This document shows, piece after piece, positions 19,313-30,500 of a stretch of DNA of 64,000 bases. Source of the DNA: Neurospora tetraspora. Its lineage: Eukaryota; Ascomycota; Sordariomycetes; Sordariales; Sordariaceae. The stretch covers positions 744,001 through 808,000 of the forward strand of contig NW_026944389.1 in assembly GCF_033439725.1 (NCBI RefSeq), written 5' to 3'. Position 1 is the first letter of the stretch. Each line of letters starts with the position of its first letter. The position numbers and the translations under genes were made by a program. The notes under the pieces are model-generated. The model did no database searches. It had not been told where the DNA came from and was given only the letters and a program-made list of their open reading frames with translations.

Positions 19313-20602
19313 TTACCAGCCCGGCATACCAGCCGGCCAGCCCGAGACATGCTCGCTCTTCGGCACCGCAGCGGTGGTGGGCCTCCTGTACTTGCCCATG
19401 GCCGAAGAAACTTTGCTCTTGTCGTACTTTGCCCAGAACTGGCTAACCTCATCGGTATTCGCCACAGGGGCAGTGTTCTCTTTGCCCTTCGGTGCGATCT
19501 CCTTCTGGCTCTCATCAGACTTCTTCGAGGAGGAAGTGTCTTGCGTGGGTTTGCTGGTTGTCTGGGTGTTGACCGAGGGCTTGCTGGTTGTCTGGGTGTT
19601 GATCGAGGGCTTGGTGGTTGTCTGAGTGTTGATATGTTGAGTTTGTTGGCGGTGCTGGTAAGCCGACTGATTCTTGAAATGCTTAGAGGATTGACCCTGA
19701 GAAGCCCTGGTGTATGCGTTGTCGTGGAGGGTCCTGGGCCGCATGTTAAAGTTGTGCTGATAGATGCTCGCCTTCATCCAGGACATGGGCATCAGAGGAA
19801 GATCAGCAAGCTGGTGGAACCAGGAGTTCCATTCGGACTCCTGCATACTCAAAACCTTCAGCAATGAAAGCAACTGGGCCACGCAGTCGTTCGTGGCGTT
19901 GTGTAAGTTGAGGCCATCTCCTAGAGCGCCGAGTGACTTGAACGCTTCTTCGCCTTTGGCCTGCCCCTTCTGGAAGCGGATCTGAAAAATCGACCAGAGC
20001 TGCATGTCCCAAATCGTGACTTGGGAGCCAGCAGTAGTCAGGTCAATCCCGGCCTGCGAAAAGACCGTCTCCTCCATGTTGGCGGCCCAGTAAAGGATGC
20101 AAATGTGCCGGTCCTTGCCACTTTGGACCTCAGACTTGGTGAGATTCTGGCCGGAGAGTTCTTTGATGAGGTTCTTCACACCTTCCAGTGCCTGTTGGGT
20201 CGGTTTGATGATTGATTTGGCGAAGGCGCAATGGTAGGGGCGCGCAGCATGCTGTTTCTTCGGATCTTTGGCAAACCTCTTGTGATAACCTGCCGGGCAG
20301 GTCTCTTCGGTGACACGGCGAAATTGATGAACGATGGTGTGATGGGCGCGAATGCACGAGCCGAGGACCTCCATGTCGTTGGTGGTCGACGTCGACACCT
20401 TCTCACGTGGGTCGTACGTGGCGATGCCCACTTCTGACAACTTCTCGTAGTTTGTCGGAGCAGGCTTGTCGAACTTCTTCACGAGGTGATCAACACCTTC
20501 GAGGTCAATGGTGATCAGAATTGCATCCTCCAATTCCTTCTTAAAGGAAAGGAGGCTTTCGTGGTCCCAGACCATGGGAGGCGCAGGCGTCATGGGAGCC
20601 AT
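19313..20602 (-). CDS. DEDDh-like nuclease-domain paralogue D
   Basis: I start at the ATG at 20602 (MAPMTPAPPMVWDHESL), because a TCTTCAG acceptor lies just upstream and points to a leader intron; this gives 429 residues. Motif I is ITIDLEGVDH and the next block is LSEVGIATYDPR. The insert TCPAGYH...HAARPYHCAFAKS follows, then LYWAANMEETVF, IWDMQLW and motif III LHNATNDCVAQLL. The tail begins after residue 290, holds a 10-residue Asn-Thr-Gln-Thr-Thr repeat, and ends VSGWPAGMPGW with a terminal GW. All three acidic or His motif positions are present. The frame is intact. Function is unknown beyond the probable nuclease fold. Confidence 0.77.
   Translation of the reverse strand: MAPMTPAPPMVWDHESLLSFKKELEDAILITIDLEGVDHLVKKFDKPAPTNYEKLSEVGIATYDPREKVSTSTTNDMEVLGSCIRAHHTIVHQFRRVTEETCPAGYHKRFAKDPKKQHAARPYHCAFAKSIIKPTQQALEGVKNLIKELSGQNLTKSEVQSGKDRHICILYWAANMEETVFSQAGIDLTTAGSQVTIWDMQLWSIFQIRFQKGQAKGEEAFKSLGALGDGLNLHNATNDCVAQLLSLLKVLSMQESEWNSWFHQLADLPLMPMSWMKASIYQHNFNMRPRTLHDNAYTRASQGQSSKHFKNQSAYQHRQQTQHINTQTTTKPSINTQTTSKPSVNTQTTSKPTQDTSSSKKSDESQKEIAPKGKENTAPVANTDEVSQFWAKYDKSKVSSAMGKYRRPTTAAVPKSEHVSGWPAGMPGW
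19545..19634 (-). repeat. Tandem 30-bp coding repeat (NTQTT units)
   Basis: Three 30-base units inside paralogue D encode Ser-x-Asn-Thr-Gln-Thr-Thr-Ser-Lys-Pro, differing by single bases. This is a minisatellite in the disordered tail. Confidence 0.75.
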
Positions 20603-20860
20603 GATGACGAATACTGAAGACACTTCTAGGGTACCTTATGTGTTAGTACCGACTTGGATGATGCTTGCTGCCTGCGGGATTATCCTTACCTCAACTTTGC
20701 GGTGGGTTGCTAGGACACTGGTCTGTCGACGAGGGTCGATTTGATGTGTTACTGTCTTGACAGTTCGGTTTCCTATCTTAACTTTTTGAGTTCCGATTGT
20801 AAGAGGAATTGACCTGGAGAAGGAAGAACAGAAGTGCGAGTTAGAGGAGGGGAGCAGGGG

Positions 20861-20880
20861 ATTAAATATGCTGTGGGAGA
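20861..20880 (-). promoter_or_regulatory. Shared core promoter of paralogue D
   Basis: On the minus strand CCCACAGCATATTTAATCCC lies about 260 bases upstream of the D start. Paralogue A has almost the same phrase at the matching place, which supports a TATA element inherited by duplication. Confidence 0.5.
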
Positions 20881-21044
20881 AATAAAACCCAGGTCACGAT
20901 CAGGAGAAGTGAATGGGATTTTGGGAAACACAGAACGGGAACAAAGTCCTCGTTGATCAAGTCGAATCAAGGTCAGATATACCTCTAGGAATAAATAACC
21001 AAGCGATAAAACTGCCTTTCAACTGCTACTGCCGTTATCTCGTG

Positions 21045-21242
21045 CTATTCATGAACACCTGCTGCTGCAGAAGCAGCAGTGGCCGAGGCCTCGAGTTGAG
21101 GAAAAGGGTCGTATGAAGCAGGCTGGTCTAGTTTGTTCTTGACGCTATTGACCCTCTCGTAGAAGCTCTTCAAGACGCTGAGATCCTGGGCCCTCGTGGT
21201 CTTTCCCTTTTCGAAACCCAGAAGGGAGACACAGAATAACAA
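21045..21242 (-). other. Unassigned open fragment
   Basis: A 65-codon open stretch reads FEKGKTTRAQDLSVLKSF and ends in an Ala-rich segment and a stop. It follows directly after the N-terminal relic at 21245-21331 in another frame. It has no ATG of its own. It may be the remaining C-terminal end of a copy whose middle was deleted, or unrelated sequence. I do not recognise it. Confidence 0.25.
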
Positions 21243-21244
21243 AC

Positions 21245-21331
21245 TTAGTACCTATCCTCCACGTTCTTGCAAAATGCCAGTTGGCCTTGGTAGTCCCAGG
21301 CCGTGGGATTTGCAGGCGTTTTGGCGGCCAT
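21245..21331 (-). pseudogene. Relic: first exon-like N-terminus of a DEDDh-like paralogue
   Basis: An ATG at 21331 opens 28 codons reading MAAKTPANPTAWDYQGQLAF and ending at a TAA. It matches the start of paralogue D (PPMVWDHESLLSFKKELED) and of A (LVWDYETLRKFRQ) in length and in the W-D-[YH]-[EQ] phrase. Motif I should come next but is replaced by unrelated sequence. It is a truncated start of an array member. Confidence 0.6.
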
Positions 21332-21339
21332 CACATAGT

Positions 21340-21650
21340 TGACTGATGCCTAGGTCTGTTGCGTTAAAACCGCCTTGATCTAGGATGTCTTTCTCTAGGC
21401 GGTAGTCCCAGAAGAGAATCTTGATAGAGCGTTGCTTATCGTTTTCAAGCTCTTCCTTAGTTCGGTCTTAGCGTGCCAGCTCCCAGAAAAAAGAGCTCAA
21501 CCACCACAGTTGAAGGTCGAGCGCGCAAATGCACAGTGGTAAGGCCTGACTGAGTGCTGTTTTCCGGGCTTATCGGCGAACTTTCTGTGGTAAAAGGCCG
21601 GGCAGGTCTCTTCAGTGTACTTGGCGCCTTGGATTTCCGGGCTAGTAATT
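21340..21650 (-). pseudogene. Relic: middle of a DEDDh-like paralogue
   Basis: Minus-strand frames give YTEETCPAFYHRKFADKPGK and VRPYHCAFARSTF, which match the Cys/His insert, then a stop. In a shifted frame EELENDKQRSIKILFWDYRL follows (motif II region), ending at GGFNATDLG. Motifs I and III are absent. It abuts a different relic on its right, so two broken copies have been joined. Confidence 0.75.
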
Positions 21651-21654
21651 CGTG

Positions 21655-21975
21655 TTAGTCTATGTTTCCTCTATAATATCCTTAAATTCTGTTGTAATGA
21701 TATGCTGGGCTTCGATCGTTTCTGCTAAGGTTTGGTAGTTTGTTTTTTCGAGGTTGATACGCCTAAAGTTTATAGTTGCGACTCCAAGCTCTAAAAACGC
21801 TTCCAAGGCAATCGCATCTTTTCCTTCATAGTCGATACACTCCACATCAAGTGCGACGACAATACTATCACTAATAGAGCCTTTAACGAACCTCTTAAGA
21901 TTGTCAAAGGCGTACCTTAGATATCTCTAGACGGGGGGGCGTCCGCCACAAGAAGACGGGGCCAGCCTAACATGG
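21655..21975 (-). pseudogene. Relic: N-terminal copy closely matching paralogue G, RIP-like
   Basis: This stretch aligns base for base with 25085-25405 (the start of G), from the region of the G start codon to FKDITEET. Differences are mostly C/T and G/A changes, and they create stops (a TAA and a TAG near 21905-21935). Motif I here still reads LDVECIDYEG, with the Asp that G has lost, and the next block is LELGVATINFRR. Homology stops at the ETC position of the insert. A young duplicate later hit by RIP explains it. Confidence 0.8.
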
Positions 21976-22397
21976 AGGATATGATGGAGGGTGGTAAGGT
22001 GGTGATTTGGGTAAAGATGTTCTACTGGAGCAGTCTCGGAATGGATTACATTATATATAAAGGTGTCAAAGGTCCAAGGCCACATGCAAGATAGGCCCAG
22101 GGGTTAACGCATAGAACGAGATCGATGGTCAAAAGAGACATATAGAGGCAAGAAATAATGATGGTTTTTAGCTTAACCACTTATCTACTATGGAATCTTT
22201 TCGTCATGCCGCCCTTCTACAATCAAGTCTGAAACTCAGAATCGAGATACCACCTTTGCAAAAATTGGAGCCAAGACCTCTTTCCACGTCCCGAGAGCTG
22301 CCTCTGGGAAAATACTGTAGAGCCTGCCCGTACCTCGACAGTGGATGTACCGACAACTCTCAAGGGAGTCCGATGTTACACCTCTACCAGTGTGAGT
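21976..22397. other. Gap between array members
   Basis: No gene is supported. The left part resembles the region upstream of G, so it is the decayed promoter of the adjoining relic. The right end is the 3' flank of F. Confidence 0.4.
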
Positions 22398-23390
22398 TCA
22401 GTTGTCTGGCCACGAGCCGTGTGGCCACGAGCCGTCTGTCCACGAGCTGTCTGGCCACTCTTCTGACGGAGTTGGTGATGGTATTCGTGGTGGAGGTGGC
22501 AGTGGCGGTGGCGGTGGCGGTGGCATAGGAGGTAGCGGCTGGCTTTTCGCCCAGTTACTACGCCAGATGGTCGGGTCGATGAAGTCTAGGGAAACCGTGT
22601 TGAGCTTTTCCCGGTTGTCATGCCATATCTCCCATTCCTTCCTCGTCATGGTCATGAACCGAAGGAAAGCCAGGATCTCGGCCACGGTATCGTTCGCCGC
22701 GTTGTGGAAAATAATGCCTTGAGAACCCTTTTCACCACCCTGTATTCCCAGAGAGGCAAGGCCACCCCACAGTTGACGCGCATGCGCTCATCAGGCCATG
22801 GGAAGAACACCCTGACAATTGGGGACCAGGTCTGCAGATCCCACAGCTCGATGTCTGTACCAAGCCCCTTGAGGTCGATGTTGACTTCCTCTGCATCCAA
22901 TACTTCCATCTCCGTCCGATAGTCCCAGAAGAGGATTTTGATTTTCCTCTGTTTCCCGCTTGCTTTCTCCTCTGGGGTGAGGCTTTGCTTGGTCAGGGTC
23001 GTAATAAAGTCAATAAGCCAGGGGAATGACTCGTCCTTGGTTTTGATAGTTGAGTGTGCAAATTGGCAGTGGTAAGGGCGGGCATAATGCCTCGGACGCA
23101 GGTTACCCGGCGGATGGATAGTTGGGTTTGTGCACGTTTCTTCGGTGCACCACTGACATTGGTAGTCGATGATATGCTCCGCCTTGATGTGACGGGCTAG
23201 GCTGCTTAAATCGTTGTCTTGATATGATGCCAGGCGCGGGTCGAATACAGCCACGCTAATTTCGGATATGGTGCACCACTTTGGTAGAGGGGTCCTACAT
23301 TATTTGAAATAGTCGACCAACTCAAAATCGAGGGCCGCGATTATAGTGTCATCCAATTCAGCCTAGAATGTTAAGGTCGTTATATATTAT
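22398..23390 (-). pseudogene. DEDDh-like paralogue F, two stops and a frameshift
   Basis: Nearly the whole family domain can be followed. The start reads F-stop-AELDDTIIAALDFELVDYFK, then a TAA, then TISEISVAVFDPRLASYQD. The insert ETCTNPTIH...YARPYHCQFAHS, ILFWDYRTEMEVL and LWDLQTW follow. A one-base shift at a GGGG run (about 22770) moves to the frame of GLASLGIQGG and motif III FHNAANDTVAEILAFLRF. Both stops could come from CAG or CAA by C to T change. The tail has a run of prolines and then EEWPDSSW, DGSWPHGSWPDN. No start codon is left. If the shift were a read error the stops would still break it. Confidence 0.85.
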
Positions 23391-23640
23391 AATATGCTTC
23401 GGTGAGCTCGTCTAGCGTACGTTGCTAATGATAATCTCTATTGTGAAAAGTTGTAAGGTGCGGGAGTAGTATGGTAAACATGTTCTCGTGGGTTCTTGAT
23501 AGGATGATGTTCAAAATATATAGAGGTAGGAAGAAATGGAAAAGAGGTAATTACTTAGGAAGAAAAAGAGAGGCGTCTTCTTTGCAAGATGACCGCCCAA
23601 GATCTCTTGTTGTTACTAATCAGGCAAATGGCGGAAAGAA

Positions 23641-23961
23641 TTTGCAAAGAGCTACACTCCACGCACGCCCAAAAACTCCCCAGGTACGCCCATTTTTCCA
23701 AAGTGCAAGAAGGAAAAGGAACCATACTCGCGCTTTTACCTCACAAAAAGTGCACCGTCTAGTACGCTTCCTCAATTAAGACTTAACGAGTTAGAATAAC
23801 GTCATACCAGCTTGGAGAATGGACGGAAAAGTGTATATCGAAGACAAAAGCCAATGCAAATAGAAGTACGGAATCTTTTTTTTTGAGTGTCTTAAGGTGG
23901 TGTACTTGAAGGGCGTACCTAAGGAGTTTTTGGGCGTGCGTGGAGTGTAGCTCTTTGCAAA
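23641..23961. repeat. Inverted repeat, two 51-bp arms around 219 bp
   Basis: The left arm 23641-23691 starts TTTGCAAAGAGCTACACTCC, and the right arm 23911-23961 is its reverse complement at 49 of 51 positions. The two differences are adjacent G/A changes. The spacer shows no coding sense. No clear target-site duplication flanks the arms, so this could be a MITE-like element or a local inverted duplication. It lies in the former promoter of F. Confidence 0.8.
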
Positions 23962-24282
23962 GTCAATGTCTGGCAAGGTGGGTTCTTGTATGCGCTTCTG
24001 CTGTGAGCTGAAGAGCAACGGCAACAAAAGAAATCGACTTCTTGCTGGATGGATGTCTGTGATGGTCGATGGACACTCGGATGCATTGTAAATGATCATA
24101 GTTGAAGATCGGGGCTCAAGGAGGCGGGATCAGGCGAGCCGAAGGGGAGGCACACTCTAGCATATTGAGGGTTACAGGTAGGTACCTCTATATACACCTT
24201 TTAAGGCGGTGCTGAGAGACGAATCTGAAAAGAAAGGCATCACGGGTTAAAGTAAATCACAGTCAACATTGAACGTAGTAAA

Positions 24283-25393
24283 CTAAGAATAGAATTTCCA
24301 ACTATCACCAATATCCCATTCTGAAGTTTTTATGTCCACCTCCACCGCCTCGTCGTCCCAGATAATATCTGTTTCACCCGCCTCTTCAAGCCTCCTGATC
24401 CTTTCCATCTGGCGCGCAATGCGGGCGTCTGATTTCGCCCAAGCAAGGTCCTCTTCCGAAAACCGGGATCGAGTGGGCCGCTGGGCATAATTATGCGAAA
24501 AGGTTGCCTGCATTTGGTCCCACGAGGCATGTGCTTTGGGTGGCAGGTCTTCCTTCCTGGTATGCCAAGTGTCCCACTCTTGCTCTGTCATCGTGATGAA
24601 CGAGAGCAGGGTAAGGACCTCCGCAACGTTGTCGTTGGCTGCGTTGTGGAGATAGATGCCTGCAATACCGAGGGAGTGGAAGACCGTCTTGGCCTTCGTG
24701 CGATGAGGGCGGCGCAGCTCCCAGGACTCGGGTGGGAAGAATGGACGAATCTGCCGGAAGCGGTGATCGAAGGGCTGCCAGATCTGCAGGTCCCAAAGTT
24801 CAATATTTCCCCCCAACTCCGCCAGGTCTAGGCGCGTTTGCTTGAAGAGACGCTCTTCTAGTCGGGAGTCCCAGAAGAGGACCTTGATCTCCCTCTGAGA
24901 CCCCTCCTTTCGCTCTTGCTCGGTGAGGTCCTTTGTCGTTAATGACCGCATGTAGTGGTAAAGATCCTCCATGGCATCTGCTCGGCATTTGAACACGGAC
25001 TTTGTGAATTGTCCGTGGTATGGCCTTGCAATGTGGTTGAATTCCCACCTTGGATCCTCGGGCAGGTGATCCGGGTTGGGGCACGTTTCCTCCGTAATGT
25101 CCTTGAACTCTGTTGTGATGATGTGCTGGGCTTCGATCGCTTCTACCAAGGTCTGGTAGTCTGCTTTTTCGAAATTAATATGCCTGAAGTCTATAGTTGC
25201 GACTCTCAAGCTTTGAAAAAGCCTCTAAGGCAGTTGTATCTTTGCCTTCATGGTCGATATACTCCACGTTAAGTACGACGATGATGCTATCGCTGATGTT
25301 GCCCTTGATAAATATTTTGAGGTTGTTGAAGGCGTAGATAGGCGGGGGGCGGTCCGCCTCGAGAAGACGGGGCCAGCCTGACTTGGAGGACAT
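24283..25393 (-). pseudogene. DEDDh-like paralogue G, frameshifted and with altered motif I
   Basis: The ATG at 25393 opens MSSKSGWPRLLEADRPPPI. Motif I reads VVLNVEYIDH, so the first catalytic Asp is Asn. Near 25205 an extra base shifts the frame just at the SKLGVATIDFRHI block; the relic at 21.8 kb lacks this base. The second frame then runs unbroken for over 300 codons: EETCPNPDH...HIARPYHGQF (the insert Cys is Gly), LFWDSRLEERLF, LWDLQIW and motif III LHNAANDNVAEVL. The end is acidic and carries SEWDIGDSWKFYS. One indel separates it from an open frame, so a sequencing error is possible, but the Asp to Asn change would remain. Confidence 0.82.
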
Positions 25394-27564
25394 GATGGAC
25401 GGCGGTAAAGTGGAGGTAGTGAGTTGGGTAAAGATGTTCTAGAGGGGTGTATTAGAATGGATGTAATGAATATGTAAGAAGAGGAGGGAGATAATTACTT
25501 TGAAATGAAGTGACGCAAGTGCGTTCGAAGGTTGTCTTCCCGGATTCCTGGCTTTTGCTGGTAAGGAAAAAGGCTCAAAGATCTGGCAGAGTCTGTTCTC
25601 GTGAGGGTTGTTCTCGCGGGTGGTTCTCGTAGGGGCTTTTGCTCTGAGTTGAAGAACGAAAGCAAAGGAACAAAAATATTGGGTGGTGGAGGGAGGAGGG
25701 TTTAAATAGGGGTGGAGGAGAAGAAAAAAAAATATCGAATTTCGGACGCCGAGTGAAGGGAAGTGGAAGTGGCTACAACAGACCAGAGGTGCACAAACGT
25801 TTTTCGTGTCCGTCGTCTTATGTTTTGGTGTTGTTGATGCACCATCCGGGTTCAGATCAGAGTGGCCGTACTCCGGATTGGGAATAGCTTCAGGTTTACA
25901 GGCCGTTTTCCAAAAAGTGAACGGAAAAGACTGACCCAAGGCCCCTTCACCTTGCTTGAAATCTGTGTCTGCATGCAAGAAACCTTGCCCTACTCGTTAA
26001 CAGATCGATTCGTCTGACCGAGAGGACCAAACAGACACAGCCATGCTCGCTCGTCTGGTATGTCCCGTGACTCAGGCTTGAAAGGGCGGGAAGATTGTAG
26101 GTATCGGCCCAACCTTTCCACCCACGATAACCCCTCGAGTACCTGTACGTCTGTGAATGGGCTTCCGTTAGTGCCATCCAGTCTTCTACCCATAGGCGAT
26201 GACCAAAACAAAACGTGCAAAAGGGAGATACTGGTAATCCAAACACAACCTCTATCTTGGCCCACCGGAATCTCCTCCTTTTGCCTCAAACCCCCTTGAC
26301 CCTAGCGTTGAGACATCTGCGGCCAGAGGCACGGGATTGTGTGATGTCCGACGGAAGCCAGGGCGCCGCGTTCGCACTCGAGTCCGGTGCATTCCCTCGA
26401 CTATCGTAGCAATCCTATAATTCCGTTTAGCCGCCTCGCTATTGGCGTTCGAAGCCCATTGTTGTATGCGGCGAGCAATTGATCGGTGGTCGTCAAGTTA
26501 AGGTTCTGAAAGGAGAAGAATGGCCCCCATCAAGAGGCAGGTCGTAAACAGGAAGATCAAGGCTCAGCTTTATACATATTGAGAGTCACAGTTTCCAGTT
26601 TGAATCTTTGCCTGATGGCAGCTTCCCATAGCAATGCTCTTTGTGTAATCCAACAGTAGACGTTCGATTGGCAAGCTCCATCAACAACAAGCCGCCAAGG
26701 AACAGGGCAGGAGTGCTCTTGCTCCACACAGTTTGTCTACCGTTTTCTACAGGACAAACTGATGACATCGTAAAGAGGAATACATTGGAAAACAGTTGAC
26801 CATTGGGAAACTAAATGCAATCCCGTATGGTAACGCACTAATCTCCCTAGCTTGATTGTTCACCCTGAGTCAACGACAGGAAGTCATGTAAAAAAAAAAA
26901 CATCAACAATATCAACAAGAACATGAACCGAATGGGCAAGATTGCAAGAATCAACATGGGAATCAGAAGTAATAAATAGCATTCCACCTAGACCGAATAC
27001 CAACCAACGCGAAAAGCTGATGATGTTATCAATATGTTGTGCCGTCCACCCCAACTACCTTACCAATCCCTGACTCACCCCCTGATTCCTTCCACTTCAT
27101 GTTTGGTGTCTTCCAGATGCAATCACCCTCTAGCCAGTAGCCGCTTTCCCCCTTTGTCCCCATGTAAACCGTCACCCACCATGCTACCATCACACCCCCA
27201 CTTTCACCCGTCGCCCTTGCCTCACGCGTGAACCCTGATTGCTTCCACTCACTCCTCCTTACGCGTCACCTTTTAGCGGTAGAGGTAGTGACTGTGACCA
27301 CATACCTCTACAAGCGAAACCTTTCGATTCCCCACTCGGGTAGAGGGAGCGGCGTTTTTGACTTTGGCACTGCTGATTCCCGCGGCCCGGCTTGAACTCC
27401 GGCCCTGTTTGTGCAAGAGATCATGCCAACGCCTGCTTCCCTTTGGGCTTTGATTGATGTATCCCAGTTCCCGCAGGCTTGTTGTTTGAGACTTTGCTCA
27501 TTGGCTCCTTTTTGATGATTTTGCGCTTGCTGATGCTAACCGCAAACTTTTGCGTCGTCGTGAC
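25394..27564. other. Long gap in the array
   Basis: The first 350 bases are the promoter of G, with a TATTTAAA-like core near 25700; a pyrimidine-rich leader there accounts for the open frame 25439-25978. From 26000 to 27560 I see nothing that supports a gene, RNA or mobile element. Confidence 0.45.
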
Positions 27565-30500
27565 TCAGTCAGGTCTGCGGGTATGTTGATTACCTGCAGA
27601 ACGAAGCTGAGCCCAGTGGATGGCGGCAGATGATCCCTCAGGGGCGGGCTTGCTGTTGGTTGGCGGTTTGGCAGTGCCTGCATGTGGCGCGGTATCAGAA
27701 TTGAGAGAAGCGTTGACGAGCTGCCTGTTGGGCTTGCTAGATCCGATGGGTCTGGTGGCATGCTTGTTGCCTCTGTGGTCGGATTTGCCGCGCTTGGTGT
27801 CTAGAGGAGGGGACCTGGTGCTTTGCCAGGAGACCGTCTTCTTAGTTTGGCGCCTGCTGTGAGCGACGAGAGTCCAGCCACTTTCCTCAATCTTTGTGGT
27901 GGATGGGGTAGAAGTAGATGCTGCAGCGGGGCTGATGAGTACATGCTTGCTCATCTTGGCCGGCAGTCCAGCGACGTGGTCCTCAACAGGTTCCGGCAGA
28001 GTCCAAGCGGACGACCAAGGTGTAGTTGACTTCCAACCCCAGGAATCCCAGGAGGAGGAATTCGACGTCGTTGAAGGCCAACTAGATGTCGGTGACCATA
28101 GCGTAGTTGGAATAGAGACCTTCTCTACCGGCTTTCGCAGAGCATCAGCCCAGCTGCTTGACTCCGGCTCGCTACCGATAGTGGTGGAAGTGACACCAGC
28201 CTTGATCTCGGCCATTGCGCTATGGTGGACAATGACGGGCTCAGGATCCTCAGGATCCTCAACTTCCTCAGGCTTCTCTCCTGGTTGAAGCATCGGGCGA
28301 AGCTCCTGGTTCGACTTCCAGATTTGGTCATTGATCCATGACAAGTCAATCGGATCCAGGACCCCAGGGTACAAGTCCGAGCGACCACGCCACTCCTTCC
28401 ACTCATCCTCGGTCATTGATGAGCATGAACCTCAAGAACGCGACAAGCTGAGTGAAGGTGTCATTGGCAGCGTTACTCGTCAGGTCTTCAAAACCGACCG
28501 TCTAACTAGCGGGCGGGCCACTAGTCAGGGCCAGCGACTCGTACACGACCAGCGACTCGTACACGACCAGCGACTCGTACCTAAAATTGGGGGTACCTCC
28601 CTACACCGCCATTTTGCTAGTAAATTAATATAGATCTATTTAATAATTTTCTTTTTATTACATATAACCTAATTCCCCGTACTGCCTAACATTTTAAATA
28701 TATACCAGCCATTTGTACTCAACTGCTTACTTCTTAAATTATTTGCTTAATAATATTAATAAGTATACTTATATTTACGTATAATTAGTCTTAATTATAT
28801 TTAACCCCCTTTATTCAATTCCTTTATTTCCCTACTATATTACTTCCTTCTATTTCTCTATTAGACTATCTTTTTATCACTATATCTCCTATTTACTACG
28901 CTATACTTTATTTACTTCATAAATCTACTAACGGCTCCTTACGCCCTAATCTAACGCTTATTAACTTAATTTTTAATATTAAAAATATCGTTAGTAATGT
29001 TTAGGAGACGCTCCAAATAGAAAGGAGCGTCCAAACCGCCGTAAAAATATTTCAAAATAAATGATTCAAAACTATAATAAATATAGCGAAGGCATTTCGA
29101 ATTTTATATAAATAAATTATTAACCACTATAAGGGAGCAAGTTCTGTAGTAGGGAATAGCAGCTTTAATAAACTGTTAATTAGAAAGGAGGATTTTATTA
29201 TATATATTTAGATTAATATGCAAATATTTATTAGTTAATATTACTTATTATTTTTATTAATATTTACCCTATTAACCGTCCTTTACAGGTATCGAAATAA
29301 CCCTTTAGCGGTTAGTATTAGCGGTAATTACTTCAATAAAATTAAATTGTGATAATAGTAACGATAATTCTATTATTATCCCTCGTATTAATAGTAGATA
29401 GGTATATCGATATATAAAGAAGGAAAGTTTCTATAGCGTTCGAACTAAATCGATAGCGTAAGTACGTAAGGCTTTATAGACTAGGATAAATATAGAAGAA
29501 GTCTTTATTCTTTCTATAATACTATTACGAAGTATAAAGTTAAGTTAAATAATATATAGAATAAGGATAAATTTAATTTTAAAGTTAGCGTATCAAATAA
29601 AGCCTATTATATATAGACTTATAGTAAAATAATTAAAATATAATTTATTAACCCTAATTAAAGAATTTTTATTATTATCTTTAAAGCTATTTCTATATTT
29701 AGTCGGACTATACCTCCCTTCGTAAATACTTCCTAACGTTAATATTATATACAAGTATATTAATAATTCCTTCGATAACGGGACAATTATTACCACTTCC
29801 CTACAAAGTTATATAAATAACTAGTATACATTAAATTAATTCAAACACCAAGAGGAGCACTCATAACCTATTAATAAAGAGGAAAGGAGGGTATTAATAT
29901 TAAATAATTATAGTAATTACTATACTATTAAATTTTACGAATAATATAGAAAGAACTATATTACACTATTCCTTTTACCCCCTCATTCTACCCACTTCCT
30001 TCAACCTTTTAATATCAGTATATTCTAAATCTATAAAAACTTTTATTAAATTAATATTTGGAAGAGGATAGTATTCTATAACGTGGATTTTAATAAATTA
30101 GACTTTCTTAATAGCGTTAAGCAACTCCGATAAAAGGTATTTAAAAGGAATAATATTTATTCTATTTAAAAACGAACTGGTTTAAATCCTTTCAACCCTA
30201 ATCTAATTCTCTTAAACCTTCGTAATCCGTTAACCTTATTAATAAATAAAAAATATATTAAATAGAGGAGAGGATGCATTACTCATCTTACTAAGCAAGG
30301 AATTATTAATTTTAATATAGAAGAAGAAAAGATACCCCTTCGCATACCAGAGCTCGTACTATAATTATACTAAATAATCCTTCTTTACTTATATTAGCTA
30401 ACCCCCCTATAATAAGAGAACTCCCTACTTTAATAGAGCTATTTATACTAAAGACAAAGGACTATACTATTTAAGATTAGAATAGTACAATTATATTAAT

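Noticed and set aside
25439-25978. 179-codon minus-strand frame upstream of copy G
   Set aside because: It spans the promoter and pyrimidine-rich leader, has a TATA-like core inside it, and the homologous region before F is not open.
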